Shown here in pieces: positions 44,321-54,174 of a DNA stretch of 64,000 nucleotides (positions are counted from its first letter, which is position 1; the number at the start of each line of letters is the position of its first letter). The notes below the pieces were generated by a model that made no database searches, was not told where the DNA came from, and was given only the letters and a program-made list of their open reading frames with translations. The position numbers and the translations under genes were made by a program. Source of the stretch: an uncultured Blautia sp. (GTDB taxonomy: Bacteria > Bacillota > Clostridia > Lachnospirales > Lachnospiraceae); contig NZ_CAKRXI010000015.1 in NCBI RefSeq assembly GCF_934424005.1, forward strand, positions 1 to 64,000. Reading direction: 5' to 3'.

Positions 44321-44614
44321 TTATCCGATCGTCTTCGGTACCTGATACTGTCCTTCTTTTGCTTTTGGTGCATTTGCAAGCATTGCTTCTTTGTTATCCC
44401 CGTTTGTCACCACATCTTCGCGGAAAACATTCTGATCACCAAAGATATGAGACAGTGGTTCTACACCCTCTGTATCCAGTTCATCCAGTTTTTCTACATA
44501 ATCCAGCATTTTCTGCATGTCTTCTTTTGCTTTTTCCCGGGCCTCATCGCTGAGAGAAAGTTTCGCCAAAATACATACATTTTCAATTGTTTCATCATCT
44601 ATGATCTTTGCCAT
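44321..44614 (-). CDS. gatC: Asp/Glu-tRNA amidotransferase subunit C
   Basis: This 97-residue belt subunit holds GatA and GatB together. The typical sequence is TIENVCILAKLSLSDEAREK at the start and LDELDTEGVEPLSHIFG in the middle. The start at MAKIIDDETI has GGGAGG eight bases upstream; the longer frame would overlap aspS and is discarded. Confidence 0.94.
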   Translation of the reverse strand: MAKIIDDETIENVCILAKLSLSDEAREKAKEDMQKMLDYVEKLDELDTEGVEPLSHIFGDQNVFREDVVTNGDNKEAMLANAPKAKEGQYQVPKTIG

Positions 44615-44637
44615 TATTTTTTCCTCCCTGTAAACAG

Positions 44638-45969
44638 TTACGGTTCCAGTCTGTTCAGATCTCTCGGGAACAGACATGCCTCACGGACATTTTCCTCACC
44701 GAGAAGCTGCATAGTCAGACGTTCCAGACCGATACCAAGTCCTCCATGAGGCGGCATACCATGTTTGAATGTATCCAGATACTGTTCCATGCCTTCTTCT
44801 TCCATGCCTCGTGCAGCAATCTTTGCTTTCAGCTGATTGTAGTCGTGGATTCGCTGACCGCCTGTTGTAACTTCCAGTCCATGAAACAGAAGGTCAAAAC
44901 TCAGCGTAAATTTATCATCCTGTGGATCATCCATTGCATAGAACGGACGTTTCTTCGACGGATAATGTGTAACAAACACAAAATCTGCATCGTATTCTTC
45001 TTTGAAATATCTTCCGATCAGAGCTTCTTCTTCCGGTTCCAGATCATATGGATTGCGGATCTTACGATTATATTTTTCGGAAACCAGTTCCTTTGCTTTA
45101 TCAAAACGAACTGTTGGAATCTGATCTACTTTTGGAAGCTGAATCTTCAGAATCTGAAGTTCTTTTGCATAATCCTTCTTCAGAAGTTCCATTGCATACT
45201 GAAGGAATCCCGTTTCCATACCCATGATGTCTTCAAATCCATCAATATAACCCATTTCAAAATCGAGACTTGTATATTCGTTCAAATGACGTTTCGTATT
45301 ATGTTTTTCTGCACGGAATACCGGCCCTGTTTCAAATACCCTGTCAAACACACCCACCATCATCTGTTTATAAAACTGTGGGCTCTGTGCCAATACAGCC
45401 GGTTTGTGGAAATAGCTGAATTTAAACAGGTTTGCTCCACCCTCGGCACCTCTTGCTCCGATCTTAGGTGTATGAATTTCTGTAAAGCCCTGCTCATAGA
45501 GGAAATCACGGAATGCACGTACCAGAGCTTCCTGAATCTTGAATTTAGAACGCTCCTGAATATTACGGAGTGCGATCGGACGTAAATTCAGTTTTGCCTC
45601 CAGAGATGTATTTAATTTCCATTTATCAATTGCCAACGGCATTGGTTCCGCCGGTGATGAAAGAATCTCGATCTCCTGAACACGGACTTCTCTTCCATGA
45701 GGTGCTCGTTCTTCCTCATGGAGAATTCCTTTCACACGGAGAGTCATAGCCTCTTTCAGATCATGAATGGAAAGATTTGCTTTTTCATTTTCTACAACAG
45801 TCTGAAAAAGTCCCTCTCTTCTTCTCAGGATCACAAAAGCCACATCGCCCATATTACGGATGCTGTGAACGGCTCCTTCCAGAACTACTTCCTGATTTAA
45901 GAGAGAAGTACCAGTCAGTTCATCCCACTCGGTTACTTCTTTTTTGCAAATACCGTTCAAAAACTCCAT
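44638..45969 (-). CDS. aspS: Aspartyl-tRNA synthetase, archaeal-type, probably non-discriminating
   Basis: This roughly 443-residue class II enzyme is the short archaeal/eukaryal type, lacking the bacterial GAD insertion. An OB-fold anticodon domain (LEGAVHSIRNMGDVAFVIL) is followed by motif 2 (VFRAEKHNTKRHLNEYTSLDFEM) and motif 3 (GGLGIGLERLTMQLLG). In the OB fold, His and Pro (ILHEEERAPHG) are at positions that, from memory, carry Trp and Lys in discriminating enzymes. It would then charge both tRNA-Asp and tRNA-Asn. GatCAB encoded next would convert the Asp-tRNA(Asn). The start has GGAGG eight bases upstream; five earlier codons are dropped. Confidence 0.88.
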   Translation of the reverse strand: MEFLNGICKKEVTEWDELTGTSLLNQEVVLEGAVHSIRNMGDVAFVILRRREGLFQTVVENEKANLSIHDLKEAMTLRVKGILHEEERAPHGREVRVQEIEILSSPAEPMPLAIDKWKLNTSLEAKLNLRPIALRNIQERSKFKIQEALVRAFRDFLYEQGFTEIHTPKIGARGAEGGANLFKFSYFHKPAVLAQSPQFYKQMMVGVFDRVFETGPVFRAEKHNTKRHLNEYTSLDFEMGYIDGFEDIMGMETGFLQYAMELLKKDYAKELQILKIQLPKVDQIPTVRFDKAKELVSEKYNRKIRNPYDLEPEEEALIGRYFKEEYDADFVFVTHYPSKKRPFYAMDDPQDDKFTLSFDLLFHGLEVTTGGQRIHDYNQLKAKIAARGMEEEGMEQYLDTFKHGMPPHGGLGIGLERLTMQLLGEENVREACLFPRDLNRLEP

Positions 45970-46002
45970 TTCCTCATCCTCCATATATCTAGTCTTTTTT
46001 AT

Positions 46003-46551
46003 TTAACTTTCGTATAACAGCATCAGAAGCATCTGTGCTGTTTCTACCATATTGGTTCCGGAATCCATACTTGATTTCTGGATATACCGGTATGCATCGT
46101 CCTCACTCAGGTGATTTCGCTGCATCAGCATCATTTTTGCATTGGATATATAATTCTGTTCTTTCTCGGAACGAAGCTTTGGTTTCTTTTTCTCTTTACG
46201 CCGCTTACGTTCCTGCTGTATGAGAATCATATTTACCGTATTGATCAGGTCACTGGCTTTCATTGGCATTTCTACTGACAGAATCGATGGTGGTACTTCA
46301 CATATCACCCTCGCAGACGCCAGAAGCAACATTTCAAAATCTTTTGGCATACACTCTGACAGATCCAGATAATTCATATCAGGAAGACGATGCCCACAGA
46401 TCAAAACACCATTTCCTAATTCAGATGCGCTGGAAAGAGCATTCGATGCAGTACTGCATACAGAGGCTACCGCTAATCCGTGGCGTTCCAGAACACTGCG
46501 GATTTTTCTGGCATCTTCTATTTTGGGTAATGCAATAACAATGCTGCTCAT
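46003..46551 (-). CDS. ANTAR RNA-binding antiterminator with degenerate receiver
   Basis: This 182-residue regulator has an N-terminal receiver-like domain in which the phosphorylated Asp is replaced (VLICGHRLPDM, Gly in its place) and the acidic pair is missing, so phosphorylation is unlikely. A Lys/Arg-rich linker (RKRRKEKKKPK) leads to a C-terminal ANTAR domain (YISNAKMMLMQRNHLSEDDAYRYIQ, then NMVETAQMLL). ANTAR proteins bind hexaloop hairpins in leaders and prevent termination. It lies 53 bp behind glnA and 18 bp before aspS, inside the nitrogen operon, and four nearby leaders have suitable hexaloops. Its signal is unknown. Confidence 0.9.
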   Translation of the reverse strand: MSSIVIALPKIEDARKIRSVLERHGLAVASVCSTASNALSSASELGNGVLICGHRLPDMNYLDLSECMPKDFEMLLLASARVICEVPPSILSVEMPMKASDLINTVNMILIQQERKRRKEKKKPKLRSEKEQNYISNAKMMLMQRNHLSEDDAYRYIQKSSMDSGTNMVETAQMLLMLLYES

Positions 46552-46604
46552 ACCAGTGTCTCTCCTCCTTCAGACCTCATACATTTCTCCTACAAGGCAC
46601 ATGC

Positions 46605-47912
46605 TTACAGGCGATACAGATATTCTGCAATTTCCCAGTCAGTTACCTGCTGTATATATCGCAGCCATTCATTTTTCTTGGCTGCAACATACTGTTTGCA
46701 GAACTCTTCTCCCAGCACGTCCTTTACCCATGTACTTTCCTCAAAATAGTCAATTGCCTCTTTCAGCGTTGACGGAAGATGCTCCGCCTGTTGTCCCTGC
46801 ATTGCAAGGTTTGATGATTTCGTCGGCGTGATCTTGTTTTTGATTCCATCCAGACCTGCTGCCAGGCAGATTGCCAGAACAACATACGGATTCGCGGAAG
46901 TATCAGGACTTCGAAGTTCTACTCTGATTCCTTCGCCTCTGGTAACCGGAATGCGAACAAGTGAATTCTGATTATTCTCTGTCCAGGTAAGTTCTGTCGG
47001 AGCATCATATCCTGGAACAAGTCGTTTGTATGAATTAACGATCGGATTCGTGATCAGTGCCATTTCCTTACTGTGTGCAAGCAGGCCTCCAATAAAATAG
47101 TAAGCCTCCTGGCTGAGTTCTCCATGATTTGACTGACTCTCAAACACATTCTTTCCGTCTTTAATCAGCGAAAACTGAATATGCATTCCTGATCCATTTA
47201 CTTCTGCCTTTGGTTTCGGCATAAATGTCGCATGAAGGCCATGTCTCTTTGCCACAATACGAACAGCCATCTTAAAAGTAGTAATGCAGTCCGCAATCTT
47301 ACGGATCTCGCCATAACGAAAATCAATTTCATGCTGAGCTGGTGCTGCCTCATGATGAGAGGATTCAACTTCCATTCCCATATCTTCCAATGTAAGCACC
47401 ATATCTCTTCTTGCATTTTCTCCAAGATCCAGCGGACTGATATCCAGATATCCGGCCTGCTCGTGTGTCACCGTTGTTGGATTTCCATTATCTTCTGTAT
47501 GGAACAGGAAAAATTCACATTCCGGATCAATGTAGCAGGTATAGCCCTCAGCCTGCGCTTTTCCGGCAACATTTTCCAGAATATATCTTGGACTGTTTTT
47601 GTATGGCGTTCCATCAGGAAAATACAGATCACAGATCATTCGTGCCACTTTTCCCTGCTGTGGACGCCACGGCAGGATTGCAAATGTATCAAGTACAGGT
47701 CTGAGATACAGATCTGCATCTTTTAATCCGGAGGTTCCTGCAATCTGTTCTCCATCTATCACACACTGATTATTCAACGCCCGGGGAAGTTCCCGAGCGG
47801 TTACAGCGATATTTTTGATTGCCCCAAACATATCGGTAAACTGAAGACGGATAAATTCTACGTCTTCATCCTCAACCATCTGTAATATTTCCTCTCTGGT
47901 ATAATTCCCCAT
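46605..47912 (-). CDS. glnA: Glutamine synthetase type I
   Basis: This 435-residue enzyme makes glutamine from glutamate, ammonium and ATP. The GSI-alpha type length and motifs are present: VDPECEF-like IDPECEFFLF, the NGSGMHIQ segment, and PGYDAPTELTW. The adenylation Tyr region of GSI-beta is absent, so control should be feedback and transcriptional. The ribosome site AAGGAGAG lies seven bases upstream. It is preceded by a promoter with operator-like repeat and an attenuator, and followed by the ANTAR gene. A second, type III enzyme is encoded at 57677. Confidence 0.96.
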   Translation of the reverse strand: MGNYTREEILQMVEDEDVEFIRLQFTDMFGAIKNIAVTARELPRALNNQCVIDGEQIAGTSGLKDADLYLRPVLDTFAILPWRPQQGKVARMICDLYFPDGTPYKNSPRYILENVAGKAQAEGYTCYIDPECEFFLFHTEDNGNPTTVTHEQAGYLDISPLDLGENARRDMVLTLEDMGMEVESSHHEAAPAQHEIDFRYGEIRKIADCITTFKMAVRIVAKRHGLHATFMPKPKAEVNGSGMHIQFSLIKDGKNVFESQSNHGELSQEAYYFIGGLLAHSKEMALITNPIVNSYKRLVPGYDAPTELTWTENNQNSLVRIPVTRGEGIRVELRSPDTSANPYVVLAICLAAGLDGIKNKITPTKSSNLAMQGQQAEHLPSTLKEAIDYFEESTWVKDVLGEEFCKQYVAAKKNEWLRYIQQVTDWEIAEYLYRL

Positions 47913-47943
47913 AACATTCTCTCCTTATAATTTAAAAATAAAT

Positions 47944-48032
47944 AAAAAAGGGGCGCACTTTCGGAGGGTTACCCTCCAAAAGAACGCCCTTGTTCATGCA
48001 GGTATTATAGCAACCTGCATGATCTTTGTCAA
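47944..48032 (-). promoter_or_regulatory. glnA leader: promoter, palindrome, hexaloop antiterminator and terminator
   Basis: TTGACA (48027-48032), 17 bases, TATAAT (48004-48009). The -10 box sits in the centre of a perfect inverted repeat CATGCAGGT/ACCTGCATG (47995-48021). Just downstream, GAAC-AAGGGC-GTTC (47982-47995) forms a hairpin with a six-base loop. It overlaps the 5' arm of a strong terminator (GGGCG ... CGCCC with inner GGAGGG/CCCTCC, T run at 47944-47949). The hairpin and terminator exclude each other. ANTAR-mediated antitermination is the likely mechanism. Confidence 0.82.
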
Positions 48033-48040
48033 CTCTCTTT

Positions 48041-49525
48041 TTACAGATTTGTATATCCCATCAGGGACTCATCAACAGCTCTTGCTGCCTCACGGCCCTC
48101 ACGGATTGCCCATACAACCAGCGACTGTCCCCGGTGCATATCGCCTGCCGTGAAGACTCTTGGTACAGAAGTTTCATAAGCTTCTGGTTTTGTTTCAACG
48201 TTTGTCCGTCCGGTAAGTGCTACTTTAAATGCATCTGTTACATACTTTTGGCTTCCCAGAAATCCAGCTGCGATCAGAACCACATCTGCCGGAATGACTT
48301 CTTCCGTTCCTTCTACCGGAACCATCATCATTCTTCCTGTCTTTTCATCTTTCTGACTTTTTAGTTTAACGATCTTCGCCTTGCAGACATTTCCTTTCTT
48401 ATCTGCAATAAACTCCGTAACCGTTGTCTGATATACACGCGGATCATGGCCAAACACTGCAATTGCCTCTTCCTGGCCATAGTCCGTTTTGAGGATTCTC
48501 GGCCACTCAGGCCATGGATTATTCGCTGCACGTTCTACCGGCGGCTTCGGCATCATTTCAAGCTGTGTAACAGATTTTGCTCCCAGGCGGATACTTGTTC
48601 CAACACAGTCATTACCGGTATCGCCACCACCGATCACAAGTACATGTTTATCTTTTGCAAGTTCATATGGCGTTTTTTCAAAATTGGAATCCAAAAGTGT
48701 CTTGGTGACTTTTCCAAGAAAATCTACAGCAAAGTAAATACCTTTTGCTTCTCGTCCCGGAACTTTGATGTCTCTCGGATTAGATGCTCCACATGCAAGG
48801 ATCACGCGGTCATATTTCTTAAGAAGTTCTTCCGCAGTGGTATCTTTTCCGACATTGGTATTCAGAACAAATTTCACACCTTCTTCTTCCATCAGATGAA
48901 TTCTTCTGTCTACGACAGATTTTTCCAGTTTCATATTCGGAATACCGTAACGGAGAAGTCCGCCAGGTCTGTCACTTCTTTCATAAACTGTAACACTGTG
49001 TCCTCTTCGGTTCAGTTGCTGTGCCGCTGCCAGACCGGATGGACCACTTCCGACTACTGCGATTGTCTTTCCTGTACGAACGCGTGGAATCTGTGGTTTT
49101 ACCCATCCTTCCTGCCACGCAGTTTCAATGATTGCTCTTTCATTTTCTTTTGTAGATACCGGCTCACTGTCCAGATTACAGGTACATGCCGCCTCACAAA
49201 GAGCCGGACACACTCTGGAAGTAAACTCCGGAAAACTATGTGTCTTGGAAAGTCTTAAATATGCCTGTTTCCAGTTTCCTGTATATACCAGATCATTTGT
49301 TTCCGGTACGAGGTTATGCAGTGGACAGCCGGAAGCCATTCCATTAAGCATCATACCTGACTGGCAGAAAGGTACGCCGCAGGCCATGCAGCGCGCCCCC
49401 TGTGTTTTCTGTTTTTCTTTGCTGAGAGGAGTCCGGAACTCATTGAAGTTGGCAATCCGGACCTTTGGCGGCAGCACTCTGGCTGTCTCTCTTTTATACT
49501 CTAAAAATCCTGTTGGCTTTCCCAT
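48041..49525 (-). CDS. gltD: Glutamate synthase small subunit
   Basis: This 494-residue NADPH-dependent subunit passes electrons to GltB. N-terminal cysteine clusters (RCMACGVPFCQSG and RVCPALCEAACTC) bind two [4Fe-4S] centres. An FAD motif VVGSGPSGLAAAQQ lies near residue 155 and an NADP motif VIGGGDTGNDCVG near 300, followed by the conserved TAGDMHRGQSLVVWAI. It follows gltB by 15 bp and is its co-transcribed partner. Confidence 0.96.
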   Translation of the reverse strand: MGKPTGFLEYKRETARVLPPKVRIANFNEFRTPLSKEKQKTQGARCMACGVPFCQSGMMLNGMASGCPLHNLVPETNDLVYTGNWKQAYLRLSKTHSFPEFTSRVCPALCEAACTCNLDSEPVSTKENERAIIETAWQEGWVKPQIPRVRTGKTIAVVGSGPSGLAAAQQLNRRGHSVTVYERSDRPGGLLRYGIPNMKLEKSVVDRRIHLMEEEGVKFVLNTNVGKDTTAEELLKKYDRVILACGASNPRDIKVPGREAKGIYFAVDFLGKVTKTLLDSNFEKTPYELAKDKHVLVIGGGDTGNDCVGTSIRLGAKSVTQLEMMPKPPVERAANNPWPEWPRILKTDYGQEEAIAVFGHDPRVYQTTVTEFIADKKGNVCKAKIVKLKSQKDEKTGRMMMVPVEGTEEVIPADVVLIAAGFLGSQKYVTDAFKVALTGRTNVETKPEAYETSVPRVFTAGDMHRGQSLVVWAIREGREAARAVDESLMGYTNL

Positions 49526-49540
49526 GTTTCCTCATCCTCC

Positions 49541-52500
49541 TTAATGCTTTGCTCCAATGCTTTCGTAAAATGCTTCCATCTGCGCCTGCTCACTTGTCAG
49601 TCCTTTTTCTTCCAGTTTGGCGCTGAGTGTGATCATCTTCTTATATTCATTTGGAATAAGTTTCTTAAAGTGCGGCAGATAATAGTCAAAGTCATCAAGT
49701 ACTTTTGTTCCCAGTTTAGAACCGGTAGCCGCAACATGGGCTTCGATCAGATCACGAAGTTCTTTTTTATCATATTTATTCTCTACTTTTTCAATAGAGA
49801 TCATTGCTTTATTAATATTCTTATACAGTTTGTTATCCACATCCAGCACGTATGCAATACCACCGCTCATACCTGCTGCAAAGTTCTTTCCGGTTCGTCC
49901 AAGGACTACAACACGGCCACCTGTCATATATTCACAGCCATGTTCACCAACACCTTCGACAACTGCATATGCACCAGAGTTACGAACTGCAAAACGTTCT
50001 CCTGCAACACCGTTGATAAAAGCATAACCGCTGGTAGCACCATAAAGGGCAACGTTTCCAATGATGATATTCTCTTCTGGTTTATAAGCTGCTTTTTCAG
50101 GTACTTTCACGATCAGCTTACCACCTGACAGACCTTTACCAAAATAATCATTACTGTCACCAGTAAGATTCAAGGTAAGTCCCTTAGGAATAAATGCACC
50201 AAAGCTCTGTCCGCCTGCTCCGTGGCAATTGATCACAATTGTATCATCCGGAAGTCCTGTTCCTGTCTGTCTGGTGATCTCAGCACCGAGGATCGTACCA
50301 AATGTACGGTCAGTATTAGTGACATCCACATCCAGTTCTACATGCTCAGCCTTAGATATTGCTCTCGCACATTTTTTGAGAAGGACTTTCTCATCCAGAG
50401 TCTTTTCCAGTTCGAAGTTATAAACAGCCTTCGGATCAAAAGTAACCTTCTGTCCGTTTCCTGCATATGGGTTATTCAGAATTGCACTGAGGTCCAGTTT
50501 GCCTTTATGTGGTTCTGCTGCAACTGCTTCTGCAGACTGTTTAAGAAGCTCAGTATGTCCAACCATTTCATCAACAGTACGAACGCCAAGACGTGCCATG
50601 TATTCTCGCATTTCCTGAGCAATAAATCTCATAAAGTTCTCTACGTATTCAGGTTTACCACGGAAACGTTTACGAAGCTCTGGATTCTGTGTTGCCACAC
50701 CGACCGGACATGTATCCAGATTACATACACGCATCATTACACAGCCCATAGTTACAAGCGGAGCGGTGGCAAATCCAAATTCCTCTGCTCCGAGAAGAGC
50801 TGCGATCACTACATCACGTCCACTCATAAGCTTTCCATCTGTCTCGATTCGTACACGGTTTCGCAGTCCGTTCATGATCAATGTCTGATGAGTTTCTGCC
50901 AGTCCAAGCTCCCATGGAAGTCCTGCATTGTGGATGGAGCTTCGCGGAGCTGCTCCTGTTCCTCCGTCATAACCGGAGATCAGAACTGTCTGTGCACCGG
51001 CTTTCGCAACACCTGCTGCGACTGTACCAACACCTGCCTCAGATACAAGCTTTACTGAAATGTCTGCATAAACATTAGAGTTTTTCAGGTCATAGATCAG
51101 CTGAGCCAGATCCTCGATTGAATAAATATCATGGTGCGGCGGTGGGGAGATCAGTGATACCCCCGGTGTTGAATGACGTGTCTTTGCAATCCACGGATAT
51201 ACTTTTTTAGCCGGAAGATGTCCACCTTCACCTGGTTTTGCACCCTGAGCCATCTTGATCTGGATTTCTCTTGCTGATACCAGATAACGGCTTGTTACTC
51301 CAAATCGTCCGCTCGCTACCTGTTTGATTGCAGAACAACGATCGTCTTTACTGCCGGCAGATGCAATACGTTCAGCACTTTCACCACCTTCACCTGTATT
51401 GGATTTTCCATGCAGATGGTTCATTGCAATTGCAAGTGTCTCATGTGCTTCCTGTGAAATAGATCCATAAGACATAGCTCCTGTCTTAAATCTTTTAACG
51501 ATCTCGTCAACACTCTCAACCTCTTCGATCGGAATAGCATTTTCCGGATAATTAAATTCCAGAAGTCCACGAAGAGCTCCATGACTTTCTTTGTCTACCA
51601 GCGCTGTATACTGTTTAAACAGATCATAGCTGCCTGTCCAGGTAGATTCCTGAAGCAGATGAATTGTCTGTGGATTGTACTTATGCTCTTCACCCTGGCT
51701 TCTCATCTTATGTGCACCGACACTGTCAAGAGTAAGATCATTATCAAGACCAAGCGGATCAAATGCTTCTGAATGCAGTTTTTCAACATTATCTTCAATA
51801 TCTTCCAGAGTAATTCCACCTACACGGCTTACAGTACCTGTAAAGTACTTATCGATCACATCCTGAGAAACACCGATTGCCTCAAATATCTGTGAACCCT
51901 GATAAGACTGGATCGTTGAGATACCCATTTTAGATGCAATCTTTACAATACCACTTAAGACTGCATGATTATAATCTTCTACAGCAGCATAGTAATCTTT
52001 ATCAAGCATACGATTATCAATCAGTTCACGTATCGTCTCAAGTGCAAGATACGGATTGATTGCACTTGCTCCATAACCAAGAAGTGTTGCAAAATGATGT
52101 ACCTCTCTTGGCTCTCCCGATTCCAGAATAATTGCGAGTGAAGTACTTTTTTTCGTTTTTACAAGATGCTGATGTACTGCGGAAACAGCCAGCAGTGACG
52201 GAATCGGCATATGATTTTCGTCTACTCCACGGTCTGAAAGTACAAGGATGTTTGCACCATCACGATATGCTTTATCAACTTCAACAAAAAGACGATCGAT
52301 TGCTCTCTCAAGCTTTGTACTCTTATAATAAAGGGTAGAAACAACTGCAACTTTAAAGCCTTCGTGATTCATGTTTTTGATCTTGAGCATATCTGTATTT
52401 GTAAGGATCGGATGCACGATCTTCAGCACATGACAGTTTTCAGGCTGCTGCACAAGTAAATTTCCGTCTTTTCCAACATATACACTGGTAGAGGTAACAA

Positions 52501-54100
52501 TTTCTTCACGAATTGCATCAATTGGCGGGTTTGTAACCTGTGCAAAAAGCTGTTTGAAATAGTCAAACAACGGACGATGCTGATCAGAAAGAACTGCCAG
52601 AGGAGTATCTACACCCATGGCACCGATACTTTCTGCACCATTTAAGGCCATATTTCTGATTGAAGTACGGTACTGTTCATAGGTATATCCAAATGCTTTC
52701 TGCAGACGTGCACGCTGCTCCGGTGTATATTCTTCCATACGTACATTCGGAATTTTGATATCTTTCAGTTTAACCAGATTGCTGTTCAGCCATTCTCCAT
52801 ACGGCTGCATAGCTGCATATTTTTCTTTAAGTTCATCATCATCCACTACCTTACCTGCAACGGTATCTACCAGAAGCATTTTTCCAGGATGAAGTCTCTC
52901 TTTCAGAACAATCTTCTCTTCTGGGATTGGCATAACACCAACTTCTGAAGACAGGATCATGTAGCCGTCAGAGGTGATATAATATCTTGACGGACGCAGA
53001 CCATTACGGTCAAGTACAGCTCCCATGACATCACCATCAGAGAAAAGAATAGACGCCGGTCCATCCCATGGCTCCATCATAGTCGCATAATACTGATAAA
53101 AATCTCTCTTATCCTGTGAGATTGTATCATTGTTAGCCCACGGTTCCGGAATAGTGATCATCACTGCAAGTGGGAGTTCCATTCCACTCATTACAAGGAA
53201 TTCCAGAGTATTGTCAAGCATAGCTGAGTCAGATCCCTTACGGTCAATGACCGGAAGAACCTTATGAAGCTGTCCCTTCAGATATGGAGATTCCATATTT
53301 TCTTCTCTGGCAAGCATCTTATCTGCATTTCCACGGATTGTATTGATCTCACCATTGTGAACCATAAAACGGTTCGGATGAGCTCTCTCCCAGCTCGGAT
53401 TTGTATTCGTACTGAATCTCGAATGAACCATCGCAATTGCTGATTCATAATCAGGGTTCTGAAGATCAGCAAAGAATGTTCTCAGCTGTCCTACCAGGAA
53501 CATACCTTTGTATACGATCGTACGGCTGCTCATAGATACTACATAAGTATTGTCGTTACTCTGTTCAAACTCACGACGTGCAATATAGAGCATACGGTCA
53601 AACGGAAGTCCTTTTTCTACCTCTTCCGGTTTTTTGATAAATGCCTGCATAATGTAAGGCATACATTCTCTGGCTTTATGTCCAAGCACCTCCGGGATTA
53701 CCGGAACAGTTCTCCAGCCAAGAAGTTCCAGACCTTCTTTTTCCACAATGATCTCGAACATTTTCTTTGCCTGTGCACGTTTGATCTCATGCTGTGGGAA
53801 AAAGAACTGTGCAATACCATATTCTCTTTCTCCACCAATATCAAAGCCCTCTTTCTTACAGGCTTTTTTGAAAAATTTATGTGAGATCTGCAGAAGGATT
53901 CCGACACCGTCACCGGTCTTACCTTCTGCATCTTTACCTGCACGGTGCTCCAGATGTTCTACGATTCTAAGCGCATTGGCAACCGTATCATGGGTCTTTT
54001 TACCTTTTATATTTACAACCGCACCGATGCCGCAGTTATCATGCTCGAATTCGCGACGGTACAGTCCCTGATCTTCTCTCCTTACTTCCTGCATGGTCAT
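49541..54100 (-). CDS. gltB: Glutamate synthase large subunit
   Basis: This 1519-residue glutamine amidotransferase makes two glutamates from glutamine and 2-oxoglutarate. The mature N-terminus is expected at Cys23 (DNCGIGAVV) after removal of a 22-residue propeptide. The domain order is class II amidotransferase, central domain, FMN-binding synthase domain (PPPHHDIYSIEDLAQLIYDL), the [3Fe-4S] cluster (CNLDTCPVGVATQ) and the C-terminal beta-helix (GxxGG repeats). The ribosome site AAAGGA precedes the ATG. The gene lies 74 bp after pyrG, and a stem without T run sits between them, so read-through from the pyrG promoter is likely. Confidence 0.97.
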   Translation of the reverse strand: MTMQEVRREDQGLYRREFEHDNCGIGAVVNIKGKKTHDTVANALRIVEHLEHRAGKDAEGKTGDGVGILLQISHKFFKKACKKEGFDIGGEREYGIAQFFFPQHEIKRAQAKKMFEIIVEKEGLELLGWRTVPVIPEVLGHKARECMPYIMQAFIKKPEEVEKGLPFDRMLYIARREFEQSNDNTYVVSMSSRTIVYKGMFLVGQLRTFFADLQNPDYESAIAMVHSRFSTNTNPSWERAHPNRFMVHNGEINTIRGNADKMLAREENMESPYLKGQLHKVLPVIDRKGSDSAMLDNTLEFLVMSGMELPLAVMITIPEPWANNDTISQDKRDFYQYYATMMEPWDGPASILFSDGDVMGAVLDRNGLRPSRYYITSDGYMILSSEVGVMPIPEEKIVLKERLHPGKMLLVDTVAGKVVDDDELKEKYAAMQPYGEWLNSNLVKLKDIKIPNVRMEEYTPEQRARLQKAFGYTYEQYRTSIRNMALNGAESIGAMGVDTPLAVLSDQHRPLFDYFKQLFAQVTNPPIDAIREEIVTSTSVYVGKDGNLLVQQPENCHVLKIVHPILTNTDMLKIKNMNHEGFKVAVVSTLYYKSTKLERAIDRLFVEVDKAYRDGANILVLSDRGVDENHMPIPSLLAVSAVHQHLVKTKKSTSLAIILESGEPREVHHFATLLGYGASAINPYLALETIRELIDNRMLDKDYYAAVEDYNHAVLSGIVKIASKMGISTIQSYQGSQIFEAIGVSQDVIDKYFTGTVSRVGGITLEDIEDNVEKLHSEAFDPLGLDNDLTLDSVGAHKMRSQGEEHKYNPQTIHLLQESTWTGSYDLFKQYTALVDKESHGALRGLLEFNYPENAIPIEEVESVDEIVKRFKTGAMSYGSISQEAHETLAIAMNHLHGKSNTGEGGESAERIASAGSKDDRCSAIKQVASGRFGVTSRYLVSAREIQIKMAQGAKPGEGGHLPAKKVYPWIAKTRHSTPGVSLISPPPHHDIYSIEDLAQLIYDLKNSNVYADISVKLVSEAGVGTVAAGVAKAGAQTVLISGYDGGTGAAPRSSIHNAGLPWELGLAETHQTLIMNGLRNRVRIETDGKLMSGRDVVIAALLGAEEFGFATAPLVTMGCVMMRVCNLDTCPVGVATQNPELRKRFRGKPEYVENFMRFIAQEMREYMARLGVRTVDEMVGHTELLKQSAEAVAAEPHKGKLDLSAILNNPYAGNGQKVTFDPKAVYNFELEKTLDEKVLLKKCARAISKAEHVELDVDVTNTDRTFGTILGAEITRQTGTGLPDDTIVINCHGAGGQSFGAFIPKGLTLNLTGDSNDYFGKGLSGGKLIVKVPEKAAYKPEENIIIGNVALYGATSGYAFINGVAGERFAVRNSGAYAVVEGVGEHGCEYMTGGRVVVLGRTGKNFAAGMSGGIAYVLDVDNKLYKNINKAMISIEKVENKYDKKELRDLIEAHVAATGSKLGTKVLDDFDYYLPHFKKLIPNEYKKMITLSAKLEEKGLTSEQAQMEAFYESIGAKH

Positions 54101-54174
54101 TTATCCTTTCTATCTGTGACAGGAATGAAACAAAACTTTTTCTCATCCTGTCTCACTCCTTTTATTTTTTATTC

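Noticed and set aside
44608..45585. 325-codon open frame antisense to aspS and gatC
   Set aside because: Shadow frame with no start signal or recognisable protein.
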